DNA of 64,000 bases, from contig NZ_JAGO01000001.1 of NCBI RefSeq assembly GCF_000526695.1, positions 1 to 64,000 on the forward strand, written 5' to 3'. This document shows, one piece after another, positions 35,749 to 44,607 of the stretch. Numbering within the stretch: the stretch's first letter is position 1; the number at the start of each line of letters is the position of its first letter. Under the pieces are notes generated by a model. The model was not told the origin of the DNA. It did no database searches and saw only the letters and a program-made list of their open reading frames with translations. Both the position numbers and the translations under genes were made by a program. Source of the stretch: Carnimonas nigrificans ATCC BAA-78. GTDB lineage: Bacteria; Pseudomonadota; Gammaproteobacteria; Pseudomonadales; Halomonadaceae.

Positions 35749-37218
35749 TTAGTTATGAGCGATAATGGTGTCCATATCGTCGGCAACGGCTTCCATCACC
35801 TTCGACCAGGTCAGATAAGGGGTAGCCGCACGCCCCTGCACCAGCACCGCGAAGGTGCCCCAGCGCCCTGACTTGCCGCGAAAATAGCCTGCAATGGCGC
35901 GTACCGGCACGGGATCATTAAGGGTGCCGGTCTTGACCATAACGCTATTCTGAAAGTCTCTTGAACCGTGCCGAATATGGCGCGCCACCCCGTTACTAGG
36001 GGTTTGCATACCCGCCGAAAAGGTCGGGAAGAGTTGCGGCTGGTGATACATATAGTCCATGAGCGCAGTCAAACCGCGTGCGCTGGTATGGCTTTCCGGC
36101 GTCAGGCCACTGCCGCTGCCCAATGTCAAAGGCCCATGGCCTGGCACCTTATCAACGAAGCGCTTGAGTGCTGCCGTGCCGCTGGCAAGACTGGCTGGCG
36201 TCGCGGCCGATAGATCAACGGTCAGCATATCCGCCATGAAGTTGTTGGAATAATTGAGCATATCCATCAACGCCATTTGCAGCGGCTGACTCTGTACCGA
36301 GGCCAGCAAGGAGGCATTGCGCGGCGTTACGGTGTTGCTGACGGTAAAGCCTTCCGCCACCGACACGCCGGACTGCTGGAACAACTGACGCAGTGTGGTC
36401 ATGGTTTCCTGCGCCGGATCAGAGGCCGAACGGTACACCGAGGTGGGGCCAGAGGAAGTCGATATCTGTCCGGTGATCGTCAGCGTATCCTTGCCACCAG
36501 AGGTGGTACGGCGCGCGCTGAGCTGGGTGGGCTGTGAGTCGCCCACTGTTTTCACCTTGTTGGTGACCGGCAAGAGCGGCGTAGCGCTGAAGCACCCGGC
36601 GACGCGCGCAGGGCTTCCCGGCACGCCCGGAATCACCTGGGTGCACCAGGCAGCATAATCAACGGCCACTGGCGACAGCAGCGCGTCATAGGAGTGCGAC
36701 GACGTGGCGCGAGCCTGACAGCGATCCGTCACGACGCAGGGCGTTGGGCCGAACGGCCACTGGGAGAGCACCACACGACCGGTGACCCGCTGAATGCCCT
36801 GGGCACGCAGCTGCTGCACCAGTGTCCAGTAGCGCTCCGTGGTCATCGCAGGATCACCGCCGCCATCCACGATCAGATCACCGTGTAGGGTATTGCCACG
36901 TACCTGCCCAGAAGAGTAGAGGCTCGTAGTGAAGCGGTGCTGGGGGCCGTAGCGGTCAAGCGCGGCTCCGGCAACATAGAGCTTGGAGAGCGATGCCGGC
37001 GTCAGCATCGCGCGCGGCTGCTGCTGCGCGACGACCTGTCCGCTGTCGAGCATTTTGACTTCCGCACTGATATCGAAGTCATTACCGGCCAGATTGGACA
37101 GGGAAGGCAGACCAACTGCCCGCGCCACCAGCGGCACCGAAAGTAGCAACAGTACAACGCATAGCGATGCCATCGACTGCCAGTATTTACCGCCTTTGAG
37201 GTTATATGCGTTGCTCAC
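35749..37218 (-). CDS. dacB: D-alanyl-D-alanine carboxypeptidase/endopeptidase (PBP4, S13 family)
   Basis: A 489-residue low-molecular-mass penicillin-binding protein that trims and cleaves peptide cross-links in peptidoglycan. A signal peptide covers about residues 16-35 (ASLCVVLLLLSVPLVARA). The serine motif is SLSK (S76-K79), the second motif SNN in YSNNFMADML and the third KTG in VMVKTGTLND. The start is GTG 37218 with GAGGAG about 11 bp upstream; ATG 37173 would begin just before the signal peptide. It acts in the periplasm. Confidence 0.94.
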   Translation of the reverse strand: MSNAYNLKGGKYWQSMASLCVVLLLLSVPLVARAVGLPSLSNLAGNDFDISAEVKMLDSGQVVAQQQPRAMLTPASLSKLYVAGAALDRYGPQHRFTTSLYSSGQVRGNTLHGDLIVDGGGDPAMTTERYWTLVQQLRAQGIQRVTGRVVLSQWPFGPTPCVVTDRCQARATSSHSYDALLSPVAVDYAAWCTQVIPGVPGSPARVAGCFSATPLLPVTNKVKTVGDSQPTQLSARRTTSGGKDTLTITGQISTSSGPTSVYRSASDPAQETMTTLRQLFQQSGVSVAEGFTVSNTVTPRNASLLASVQSQPLQMALMDMLNYSNNFMADMLTVDLSAATPASLASGTAALKRFVDKVPGHGPLTLGSGSGLTPESHTSARGLTALMDYMYHQPQLFPTFSAGMQTPSNGVARHIRHGSRDFQNSVMVKTGTLNDPVPVRAIAGYFRGKSGRWGTFAVLVQGRAATPYLTWSKVMEAVADDMDTIIAHN

Positions 37219-37316
37219 CGACCCGCTTGCTCCTCTCGTTAACCGATTTTTTGCCTCCCATGTACGGACGCACCCACTGCCTGACCCGCCAGACTGGTTA
37301 ACAGTCTAACCAATCC

Positions 37317-37991
37317 TCACGCATTTTGCCGGAGCAATTCGACCTGCAAGCGCCACAGTTGTTGCCCGCTGCGATGATACTTCTCCTCAAAAGGCGTCAA
37401 GGCGGGCGAGGCCGGTACAAATGGTTCAACCGTCGGCGTAATGCCCGTCACCAGTTGGGTCGCCTGCGCAAATTCTTCTACATAAATATGCCAGTTCGAG
37501 CGCAGTTCCAGCCTTCCTCCCAGCCGTAGAATCGTTGGCAGCACAGGATGTCCCTGCCAGCGCTGTTTCAACAACCCCGGTTTGGGATAAGGATTGGGAT
37601 AAAGCAGATAGTGCTGCGTGGGGCGCCAGTCCGCGGCCAGGGCCAGCCGCCAGAAGTCCACCAGATCGGCGCGTACCAGCAGCGCGTTGTCGGGCAACCG
37701 GCCATGGTCTCTGGCGAGGCGATCTTCACTGCGATCAATGCCGATCACCACGGCTTCAGGATTCTGCTCAGCCAGACGTCGGGTTGATAGCCCCACGCCG
37801 CAGCCGGCATCAATAATCAAGGCTCTGTCGGCCAGCGGCGCACGCCACTGCTGAGCATGTTCGAACGCTAGACGGCTGTGCTCGGCCACGGGCCGCCGCC
37901 AGGGATGTTGCAAGGCGCGCTCGACGCGCTGTGCAAGGCCGTGATGTACGCCACGCTGAGAGCTTTCAATAGGAGAGGAGTTGGCCTGCAT
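37317..37991 (-). CDS. TrmB-like SAM-dependent methyltransferase (tRNA m7G paralogue)
   Basis: A 224-residue Rossmann methyltransferase. SAM-binding is visible in IDAGCGVGLSTRRLAE and IGIDRSEDRLA. The catalytic region reads YLLYPNPYPKPGLLKQRWQGHP, which parallels the FPDPWPKKRHHKRR of TrmB but lacks the tryptophan and the basic cluster. TrmB makes m7G46 in tRNA; this looks like a diverged paralogue, and the substrate may differ. ATG 37991. The gene is divergent from the ketosynthase gene. Confidence 0.72.
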   Translation of the reverse strand: MQANSSPIESSQRGVHHGLAQRVERALQHPWRRPVAEHSRLAFEHAQQWRAPLADRALIIDAGCGVGLSTRRLAEQNPEAVVIGIDRSEDRLARDHGRLPDNALLVRADLVDFWRLALAADWRPTQHYLLYPNPYPKPGLLKQRWQGHPVLPTILRLGGRLELRSNWHIYVEEFAQATQLVTGITPTVEPFVPASPALTPFEEKYHRSGQQLWRLQVELLRQNA

Positions 37992-38079
37992 GAAGATTGG
38001 TCCGGGCAGAGAGATTCAGGCCATAGGGTGAAGCAAGTGCGAAACCGGCGCATAAGTCGCTTCTAACCATATGACGGAG

Positions 38080-38099
38080 TGATAACGGCAATGTTATCA
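38080..38099. promoter_or_regulatory. Palindrome between the TrmB-like and ketosynthase genes
   Basis: TGATAAC-N6-GTTATCA is a perfect 7-base inverted repeat centred between two divergent genes. It is a likely operator, but the spacing differs from the 7-1-7 Fur sites elsewhere in the window. No regulator can be named. Confidence 0.45.
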
Positions 38100-38312
38100 T
38101 TACGCAACATTTAAGCGCGCCCGCGGTTCTCCTTAGCGGGGAGGCCGCTTTCGCCACGCTCGCAACCTTGATATTTGCGATGCCACGGCGCGATACACCA
38201 GTTCATAACGGCCGCCGATAGTATTCCGGTAGTGGCTCCTATCGTGACATCAAGTACCGATAAAGCCTATCGACCACCTATCGAGACCGTGACGCAAGAT
38301 GAGGATAGCGGC

Positions 38313-40217
38313 TTGTCATACTTACCAGTGATCGTTGGGATGGGTGGCATCAATCCGGCGGGCAGAACCTCTGGCCACCAGGCGTACCGCCGCACGGTGC
38401 TTGACGCCCTGCCCGCGCAGCAGCGACACCATACGCTGCTTGGGCTTGCTTCATTGATGGGCCTTGCACAGTGCGACGACCAGGGCAACTGGGCCGATAG
38501 TGAAGGCACGCCTTGCAGCGCCGAGGAAGTGGTGAGTCGTCATCAGGAGTACATCGCTCGTCACACGCTGATTCGCCGCACGGAAGAACCGGCCTTTGGT
38601 GAAGCGGGTATTCCGGCCAATCGCTCCACTACGCTCAATCTTGCGGAGCCTATCGAATTCACCCTGCGCAAGCGCGATCTTCCTGAAACGCCGCCCAGTG
38701 AGTGGCAGATCAGCGAAGTCGATAATCGTCGCGTCAAGATACAGGTACCGGCGGGCGATTTTGCGGTGCTGCTGCCCGATCATCGTACTCCGCTGGTCAA
38801 CAGTGCCGCCCAGCTCCCCACAGGCTTCGAACCCACTGCGTTCTATCGCAGCGTGCACCATCCGCGCGCTCTGGCAATGACTGTGTTCGGCGCCTCTGAC
38901 TGTATTGGTCAGAGCGGTCTTGAGTGGCAGGATATTCTCGATCGCCTGTCGCCCGATCAAATAGCGGTATATGCCAGCAATTCGACCGGCCAGCTCGATC
39001 AGCAGGGCTGGGGTGGCCTGCTGAAAAGCTATGTGACCGGCAGCCGTGCCACTTCCAAGCAGATGCCGCTGGGTTACGGGCAGATGCCCGCCGATTTCCT
39101 GAATGCCTACGTGCTGGGCAATGTGGGTACTACCGCTGGCCTGCTGGGTGCCTGCGCCACCTTCCTTTACAACCTGCGGCTGGCGGTAGAAGACATTCGC
39201 AGCGGACGTCGCCGTGTAGTGATGGTCGGCACTGCCGATGCACCGGTCACGCCGGAGGTCATTGAGGGCTTCCGTGCCATGAGCGCGCTGGCCGATGACA
39301 ACAGCCTCAAGGCGCTTGATGCGCTGGAGCTGCTGACCGACAGCGACTATCAGCGCGCCTGCCGGCCCTTTGCCGAAAACTGCGGCTTTACCATTGGTGA
39401 AGCCGCCCAGTTTGTGCTGCTGATGGACGATCATCTGGCGCTTGAGCTGGGCGCTGAGGTGCTCGGTTCGGTGCCCGATGTGTACGTCAATGCCGATGGC
39501 TGGAAACGTTCCATCTCGGCCCCCGGTATCGGCAACTATATTACGCTGGCCAAAAGCGTGAGTCTGGCAACCTCGATTCTTGGGGAAGAAGCGGTGCGCC
39601 AGCGCAGTTTTATTCACGCCCACGGCACCAGCACGCCGAAAAACCGCACCACTGAATCCCATGTGCTTCATCAGGTCGCCAGCGCCTTCGACATCGAACA
39701 GTGGCCGGTGGCCGCGATCAAAGCCTACCTTGGACACTCCCAGGGCACTGCGGCCGGCGATCAGATCGCCAGTGCGCTAGGCACCTTCCAGCACCAGATA
39801 TTGCCCGGTATCGCCAATCTGCACAGGGTACCCGACGATGTTCATGCCGAGCGCCTGGTTCTGCAACGTCAAGCCAGCGAGTGTCACGCTGATGTTGGCT
39901 TTATCAATGCCAAGGGCTTTGGCGGCAACAATGCCAGCGCCCCGCTGCTGTCGCCCGAGGTGACCGAACGGCTGTTGCGCCAGCGTCATGGTGAACACGC
40001 CATCACTGAATGGAAGCGCAAGCGCGAGTCCGTGCGTGAGGCTTCTCTCGCCTTCGAAGAGCGCTCGCAGACAGGCCATTTCGATCCGCGCTATGTGTTC
40101 GGTGAAAACGTGCTTGATGGCTCCGAACTGGAGATCACCAGCACCTCGGTGACGCTGCCGGGCTACGCCAACAGTATCTCGCTGAAGGTGGATAACCCCT
40201 TCGGCTCGCTCAGCTAA
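38313..40217 (+). CDS. Stand-alone beta-ketoacyl synthase
   Basis: A protein of about 634 residues with a thiolase-fold ketosynthase domain. The active cysteine is in LLGACATFLYN (codon at 39153-39155), with the two histidines in HAHGTSTPKNRTTES and KAYLGHSQGTAAGD. This is the Cys-His-His set of condensing enzymes. It is much longer than FabB/FabF (about 410), with an N-terminal and an internal extension. The start is unclear: I favour TTG 38313 because GAGG lies 8 bp upstream, but GTG codons at 38232 and 38244 or TTG 38175 are possible. No acyl carrier protein or other fatty acid genes are near. Function beyond condensation is unknown. Confidence 0.8.
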   Translation: MSYLPVIVGMGGINPAGRTSGHQAYRRTVLDALPAQQRHHTLLGLASLMGLAQCDDQGNWADSEGTPCSAEEVVSRHQEYIARHTLIRRTEEPAFGEAGIPANRSTTLNLAEPIEFTLRKRDLPETPPSEWQISEVDNRRVKIQVPAGDFAVLLPDHRTPLVNSAAQLPTGFEPTAFYRSVHHPRALAMTVFGASDCIGQSGLEWQDILDRLSPDQIAVYASNSTGQLDQQGWGGLLKSYVTGSRATSKQMPLGYGQMPADFLNAYVLGNVGTTAGLLGACATFLYNLRLAVEDIRSGRRRVVMVGTADAPVTPEVIEGFRAMSALADDNSLKALDALELLTDSDYQRACRPFAENCGFTIGEAAQFVLLMDDHLALELGAEVLGSVPDVYVNADGWKRSISAPGIGNYITLAKSVSLATSILGEEAVRQRSFIHAHGTSTPKNRTTESHVLHQVASAFDIEQWPVAAIKAYLGHSQGTAAGDQIASALGTFQHQILPGIANLHRVPDDVHAERLVLQRQASECHADVGFINAKGFGGNNASAPLLSPEVTERLLRQRHGEHAITEWKRKRESVREASLAFEERSQTGHFDPRYVFGENVLDGSELEITSTSVTLPGYANSISLKVDNPFGSLS

Positions 40218-40280
40218 ATCGAGCAACCTACAGGCTGCCTTTGTAGAAAGTATCTCTATAGAAAGGTAGACATCCTATCG

Positions 40281-40315
40281 ACGGTGGCGCACATTCATGC
40301 GTCACCGTTGCTATT
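40281..40315 (+). terminator. Rho-independent terminator of the ketosynthase gene
   Basis: ACGGTGGCGCA (40281-40291) pairs with TGCGTCACCGT (40298-40308) with one G-U pair, around a 6-base loop, followed by TGCTATTTT. It lies between the ketosynthase and coaD genes. Confidence 0.6.
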
Positions 40316-40335
40316 TTCATAATGACATTGTCGCC

Positions 40336-40821
40336 ATGCCAACCATTGTCTATCCGGGTACCTTTGACCCGATCACACTCGGCCATCTCGACCTTATTAC
40401 GCGAGCAGCCCCGCTGTTCGACCGCTTGGTCGTCGCCGTCGCCGACAGCAGTGCCAAAAAACCGCTGTTCGATCTTGAGCAGCGTATTGCGCTGGTCAAA
40501 GAGGTTATCGGGGAAGCTGACAATATTGATGTCATCGGCTTCGATACCCTGACCACCGAACTGCTGGATTCACTCGGTGCGAATGTGATGCTGCGCGGGC
40601 TGCGCAGTGGCACCGATTTTGACTATGAGTGGCAACTGGCGCGCATGAATCAGCTACAGCGCCCCGGCACTGACAATCTGTTCATGATGCCCTCCCCCTC
40701 GGTCTCTGCGATTTCCTCAAGTTTTGTGCGCGAAATCTCCAGGATGGGGGGCGATATTTCACGTCTGGTGCCTGCCGCGGTGCAGCGCGCACTTGCTGAA
40801 CGTCAGCAGAAGGAGCGTTAA
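40336..40821 (+). CDS. coaD: Phosphopantetheine adenylyltransferase
   Basis: A 161-residue nucleotidyltransferase that makes dephospho-CoA from 4'-phosphopantetheine and ATP. The conserved T9 and H17 are visible in YPGTFDPITLGHLDL, and the ATP-binding ISSSFVRE segment is near residue 130. ATG 40336 has only a weak ribosome binding site. It directly precedes the ferredoxin gene (TAA followed by ATG), a common pairing in gammaproteobacteria. Confidence 0.95.
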   Translation: MPTIVYPGTFDPITLGHLDLITRAAPLFDRLVVAVADSSAKKPLFDLEQRIALVKEVIGEADNIDVIGFDTLTTELLDSLGANVMLRGLRSGTDFDYEWQLARMNQLQRPGTDNLFMMPSPSVSAISSSFVREISRMGGDISRLVPAAVQRALAERQQKER

Positions 40822-41076
<255 letters not shown>

Positions 41077-41097
41077 CTGTTTTTCGCGTGACACACC

Positions 41098-42453
41098 TTG
41101 ACTGATACCAGCCCGCGCCCCGCACATGTGCCCGCTAGCCAGGTGTGGCGATTGTCCTGGCCCATTATCCTGTCGAATATCAGCGTGCCGCTGCTGGGGT
41201 TGGTGGGTACAGCGGTCATCGGCCACTTGCCTGATGCCCGCTACCTTGGCGCAGTCACCCTCGCCACTACCCTCTTTAACATGCTGTTTTGGGCGTTCGG
41301 CTTTTTGCGCATGGGCACCACCGGCCTTACGTCGCAGGCTCACGGACGCCGCCATGACAACGAAGCCCGTGCCCTGCTGCTGCAATCGCTGGCCCTGGCG
41401 GTCAGCGTCGGTGTTGCGTTGATTGTGCTATCGCCGTGGCTGGTGCCCGCCGCGGTGCGTCTGATTGGTGGCGCACCGGAGGTTCAGGCGTTAGCGATCA
41501 GCTTTGCCCACATTCGCATCTTCTCGGCACCCGCCGTACTGTCCAACTACGTTATTCTCGGCTGGTTCCTGGGCCAGCAGCGTGCACGCACCACCCTGCT
41601 GCTGACCATCACCAGCAACGCCGCCAATGTGGCATTGACCCTCGCGCTGGTACTGGGAGCAGGACTGCACAGCGATGGCGTGGCCTGGGCAGCACTGGTG
41701 GCCGACTACCTTGCGCTGGGGCTGGGCATCGCGCTGGTCATACGCCATTCACACCGCCTGAGTAGTCAGTTCGCGCTGGGCATGCTGGGCAATATGGAGC
41801 GCTATCGCGCACTGTTTCAGGTCAACAAGCATCTGTTCATTCGCACTCTGGCGCTGCTGTTTGTGAATTCGTTTTTTACCTCACGAGGAGCCGCCTCAGG
41901 CACCACCATACTGGCGGCCAATGCGGTGTTGCTTGAGTTCATTATGCTCACTTCCTACGCGCTGGATGGCTTCGCGCAGGCCGGTGAAGCTCTGACGGGA
42001 CGTGCAGCAGGAGCACAACGGTTCGATCAGTTTGGTGCAGCGGTGCGCGCCTGTGCCAGATTTTCGGTCTATACCTCATTGGGAGCGGCGCTGATTTTTG
42101 CCCTGGCTGGCCCGTGGCTGATTGACGTGCTGACCAGTATTGATGCCGTGCGCCAGGCCGCGCGTGAATATTTGCCGTGGCTGGTAGCGATGCCGGTCAT
42201 CGCGGTATGGAGCTATTTAATGGATGGCGTGTTTGTAGGCGCCATTGCGACCCGCCCGATGCGTGACACCCTGCTGCTCTCCGTGGCAGTGTTTCTACCG
42301 GTCTGGTATCTATCGCAGGGGCTGGGCAACCATGGACTGTGGCTCGCATTCACGCTATTCATGGTCGTTCGCTCGGTCAGCCTGAGCGCGATCTACGTAC
42401 ACCACCGTAGAGGGATCTGGGCGGACGCCGCCACTCGGCACGAGCTGCACTGA
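41098..42453 (+). CDS. MATE-family efflux transporter (DinF-like)
   Basis: A 451-residue, 12-helix exporter. Family signs are PIILSNISVPLLGLVGTAVIGHL at the start and GFLRMGTTGLTSQAHGRR. Members export cationic drugs or metabolites in exchange for Na+ or H+. The start appears to be TTG 41098, as no in-frame ATG precedes the first helix. It follows the ferredoxin gene by 21 bp and may be co-transcribed with coaD-fdx. Confidence 0.85.
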   Translation: MTDTSPRPAHVPASQVWRLSWPIILSNISVPLLGLVGTAVIGHLPDARYLGAVTLATTLFNMLFWAFGFLRMGTTGLTSQAHGRRHDNEARALLLQSLALAVSVGVALIVLSPWLVPAAVRLIGGAPEVQALAISFAHIRIFSAPAVLSNYVILGWFLGQQRARTTLLLTITSNAANVALTLALVLGAGLHSDGVAWAALVADYLALGLGIALVIRHSHRLSSQFALGMLGNMERYRALFQVNKHLFIRTLALLFVNSFFTSRGAASGTTILAANAVLLEFIMLTSYALDGFAQAGEALTGRAAGAQRFDQFGAAVRACARFSVYTSLGAALIFALAGPWLIDVLTSIDAVRQAAREYLPWLVAMPVIAVWSYLMDGVFVGAIATRPMRDTLLLSVAVFLPVWYLSQGLGNHGLWLAFTLFMVVRSVSLSAIYVHHRRGIWADAATRHELH

Positions 42454-42480
42454 TGGAATAGCAACCAATAGGAGCGTCTT

Positions 42481-43491
42481 TTGTTAACCGAATCCAACCA
42501 CACGGCATCCCATGCACCGCGCCGCCAGTGGGGCCTTGAGGCGTGGGACGTCATCATTCTGGTACTGGTCGCGCTCAGTCTGGTACTGATTTTATTCGAC
42601 TCATTCTATCGCTTCACGCCGCTTCCCTGGCTGCTCAATGTGATCTGGCCCGCGTTGGATCATCAGGCCCACTGGCTCTCTGACCACGCCAGCCAGATTG
42701 ATGTCTGGTTTCTGACCATCTTCTGGATTGATATTCTCGCTGGCTGGCTAGTGGCGATTGTTCAACGCCGCTACCATCGCTGGTTCTTCTATCCGTTCGT
42801 GCATTGGTATGACGTGCTCGGCTCCCTGCCCATCACCAACTTCCGCTGGTTCCGCATTTTGCGTGTACTGGGGCTGATGGTACGGCTGCAAAAGAGCGGC
42901 TGCGTCGATTTCACGCAATGGCGCTTCTTCCTGTTTTTCCAGAAGTATTACAACATCCTCATGGAAGAACTCTCTGATCGCGTTGCGGTGAAACTTCTCA
43001 CCACCGTTCAAGAGGATATTCGTCACGACGGTGATCTTGGCGCCAATATCAAGGAGAGCGTCATTGATCCGCAGCGTGAACAGCTGTCAGCAGAGATCGC
43101 TACACGGGCTTCCGCACTTATTAACGAAGTACGCGCACACACCAGCGCCGACGTGGAAGGCTATCTGGTGGATTCCACGCGCAAGGTGCTGGAAGACAAC
43201 GCCAATATTCGTATGCTGAAAAGCCTGCCATTTGGCAAGCAGCTATCGCACTCGCTGGAGAGCGCTCTGATTGATGTTCTCACCCAGCTATTGAGAGAAA
43301 CCAGCAAGGGGCTTGAATCAGCAGAATTCAAATCTTCCGTGGAGCGTATCGTGGGCCACTGCGTCAACGACGTATTGGCTAACCCCACGCTGAGCGAGGG
43401 GCAGTTCGAAACGATACTGGTGGATACCCTGGAAATGCTGAAAACCAGAGTCGAGAAGAAGCGCTGGAAAGAGCGCTATGACGATCAGTAG
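42481..43491 (+). CDS. Voltage-sensor-like membrane protein without pore domain
   Basis: A 336-residue protein. The N-terminal part has two clear membrane helices (VIILVLVALSLVLILF and VWFLTIFWIDILAGWLVAI), then a hydrophobic YDVLGSLP segment and an S4-like helix with regularly spaced arginines (FRWFRILRVLGLMVRL). This looks like the S1-S4 voltage-sensor half of an ion channel. The usual pore helices and selectivity filter are absent; residues 165-336 form a soluble, mostly helical tail. TTG 42481 has AGGAG about 6 bp upstream. The role is unknown, and resemblance to ion transport proteins is my reading. Confidence 0.6.
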   Translation: MLTESNHTASHAPRRQWGLEAWDVIILVLVALSLVLILFDSFYRFTPLPWLLNVIWPALDHQAHWLSDHASQIDVWFLTIFWIDILAGWLVAIVQRRYHRWFFYPFVHWYDVLGSLPITNFRWFRILRVLGLMVRLQKSGCVDFTQWRFFLFFQKYYNILMEELSDRVAVKLLTTVQEDIRHDGDLGANIKESVIDPQREQLSAEIATRASALINEVRAHTSADVEGYLVDSTRKVLEDNANIRMLKSLPFGKQLSHSLESALIDVLTQLLRETSKGLESAEFKSSVERIVGHCVNDVLANPTLSEGQFETILVDTLEMLKTRVEKKRWKERYDDQ

Positions 43492-43509
43492 CCGATACCA
43501 AACTTATCC

Positions 43510-43532
43510 GGCGGCATCCAGGTGATGCCGCC
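43510..43532. other. GC-rich hairpin after the voltage-sensor-like gene
   Basis: GGCGGCAT pairs with ATGCCGCC around a 7-base loop between two convergent genes. A T tract is lacking on both sides, so it is at best a weak terminator. Confidence 0.4.
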
Positions 43533-43594
43533 CGCGCTTTCAAAGTGAACCCAGCGGGCCACCGCCCTTGGCGCAGGCCCGCTGAAGCTACCGG

Positions 43595-44329
43595 CTAGCG
43601 CAACATCCAGTCGATCACCCGCTCAATCTGTTCATCCCAATAGCACCATTGATGATCGCCGGGGCCTTCGCTGTAATCGACGGCAATTCCGGCGGTGCAC
43701 GCCGCATTCAGAAAGCGCTGGTTGGGCTGATAGAGGAAGTCTTCGGTGCCACACCATTGATAGAGCCTGGGGGCCGTGTCGGAAGCAGCGGAGAACTGTT
43801 CCACCAGCGTCAGCAGATCATCATCACTGCCCGCAGGAGAGCGATCACCGAAGATCAGCCGCGCATCGGGGGGAGGGTCGGCCCGTGTGGCGACGTCTGC
43901 AATATCCAGCGATCCCGACAGGCTGGCGGCGGCGGCAAAGCGGTGTGGTTCGCGCAGCGCCCATTTGAAGGCGCCATAGCCACCCATCGAAAGCCCTGCC
44001 ACGAAGGTGCTCTCACGCTGCTCCGAGAGCGGAAACAGCCGCCCGGCAACGCTCGGCAGCTCATTCGACAGGAAATCAAACCAGCGTGGCCCGTAGGCCA
44101 TATTGCAGTAAAAGCTTCTGCCGCTGGAAGGCATGATAACGGCGATGCCGCGCTCATTTGCATAGCGCTCAACGGCGCTATAACGGCACCATGCCGCTTC
44201 GTCATCCCCCAACCCATGCAACAAATAGAGCGTTGGCCACGGCCCCTGCCGGTGCTCGGGCACAATTGCTTGCAGGGAGGTATCAACCTCAAGCACCTCG
44301 GACCTGAACCTGCATGTCAGCAATGCCAT
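43595..44329 (-). CDS. Esterase of the esterase D / tributyrin esterase family
   Basis: A 244-residue alpha/beta hydrolase. The nucleophile is in GLSMGGYGAFKWAL, the acid probably in CGTEDFLY and the catalytic histidine in GPGDHQWCYWD. Similar to putative tributyrin esterases and S-formylglutathione hydrolases; the natural ester is unknown. I chose ATG 44329 (MALLTCRFRSEVLEV) because GGGGGA lies just upstream. The frame stays open to 44404, and an ATG at 44341 would add four residues. Confidence 0.83.
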   Translation of the reverse strand: MALLTCRFRSEVLEVDTSLQAIVPEHRQGPWPTLYLLHGLGDDEAAWCRYSAVERYANERGIAVIMPSSGRSFYCNMAYGPRWFDFLSNELPSVAGRLFPLSEQRESTFVAGLSMGGYGAFKWALREPHRFAAAASLSGSLDIADVATRADPPPDARLIFGDRSPAGSDDDLLTLVEQFSAASDTAPRLYQWCGTEDFLYQPNQRFLNAACTAGIAVDYSEGPGDHQWCYWDEQIERVIDWMLR

Positions 44330-44607
44330 GAAATCCCCCATTGTGTGATGTACCACCGACACTAGCACCGCACAGGCTGGAGCGCAGCACAGCGAACGTA
44401 GCACGTTTAGATGGCATGCTGGGCGCGCCGACGCGCCTTTGCACAGGCCGAATCATGAATCTGCGCGGCTTACGGTTGGGCAAAGGCCGGACACAATGCG
44501 TCACATAACCCCAACACCCGTTCAGGATAAATTTCTGGTTTCTACGGTCACACTTTGCTGAAACAGCTTTAAACAGCGGTTCATGCTTTACAAAAAGGGT
44601 TCATACC

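Noticed and set aside
38080-38099. Reading the TGATAAC palindrome as a Fur box
   Set aside because: The spacer is 6 bases instead of the 1 base of the 7-1-7 Fur sites seen at 51792 and 55222.
38451-39737. 428-residue open frame antisense to the ketosynthase gene
   Set aside because: Shadow of the ketosynthase codon structure; composition rich in H, R and Q and no recognisable domain.
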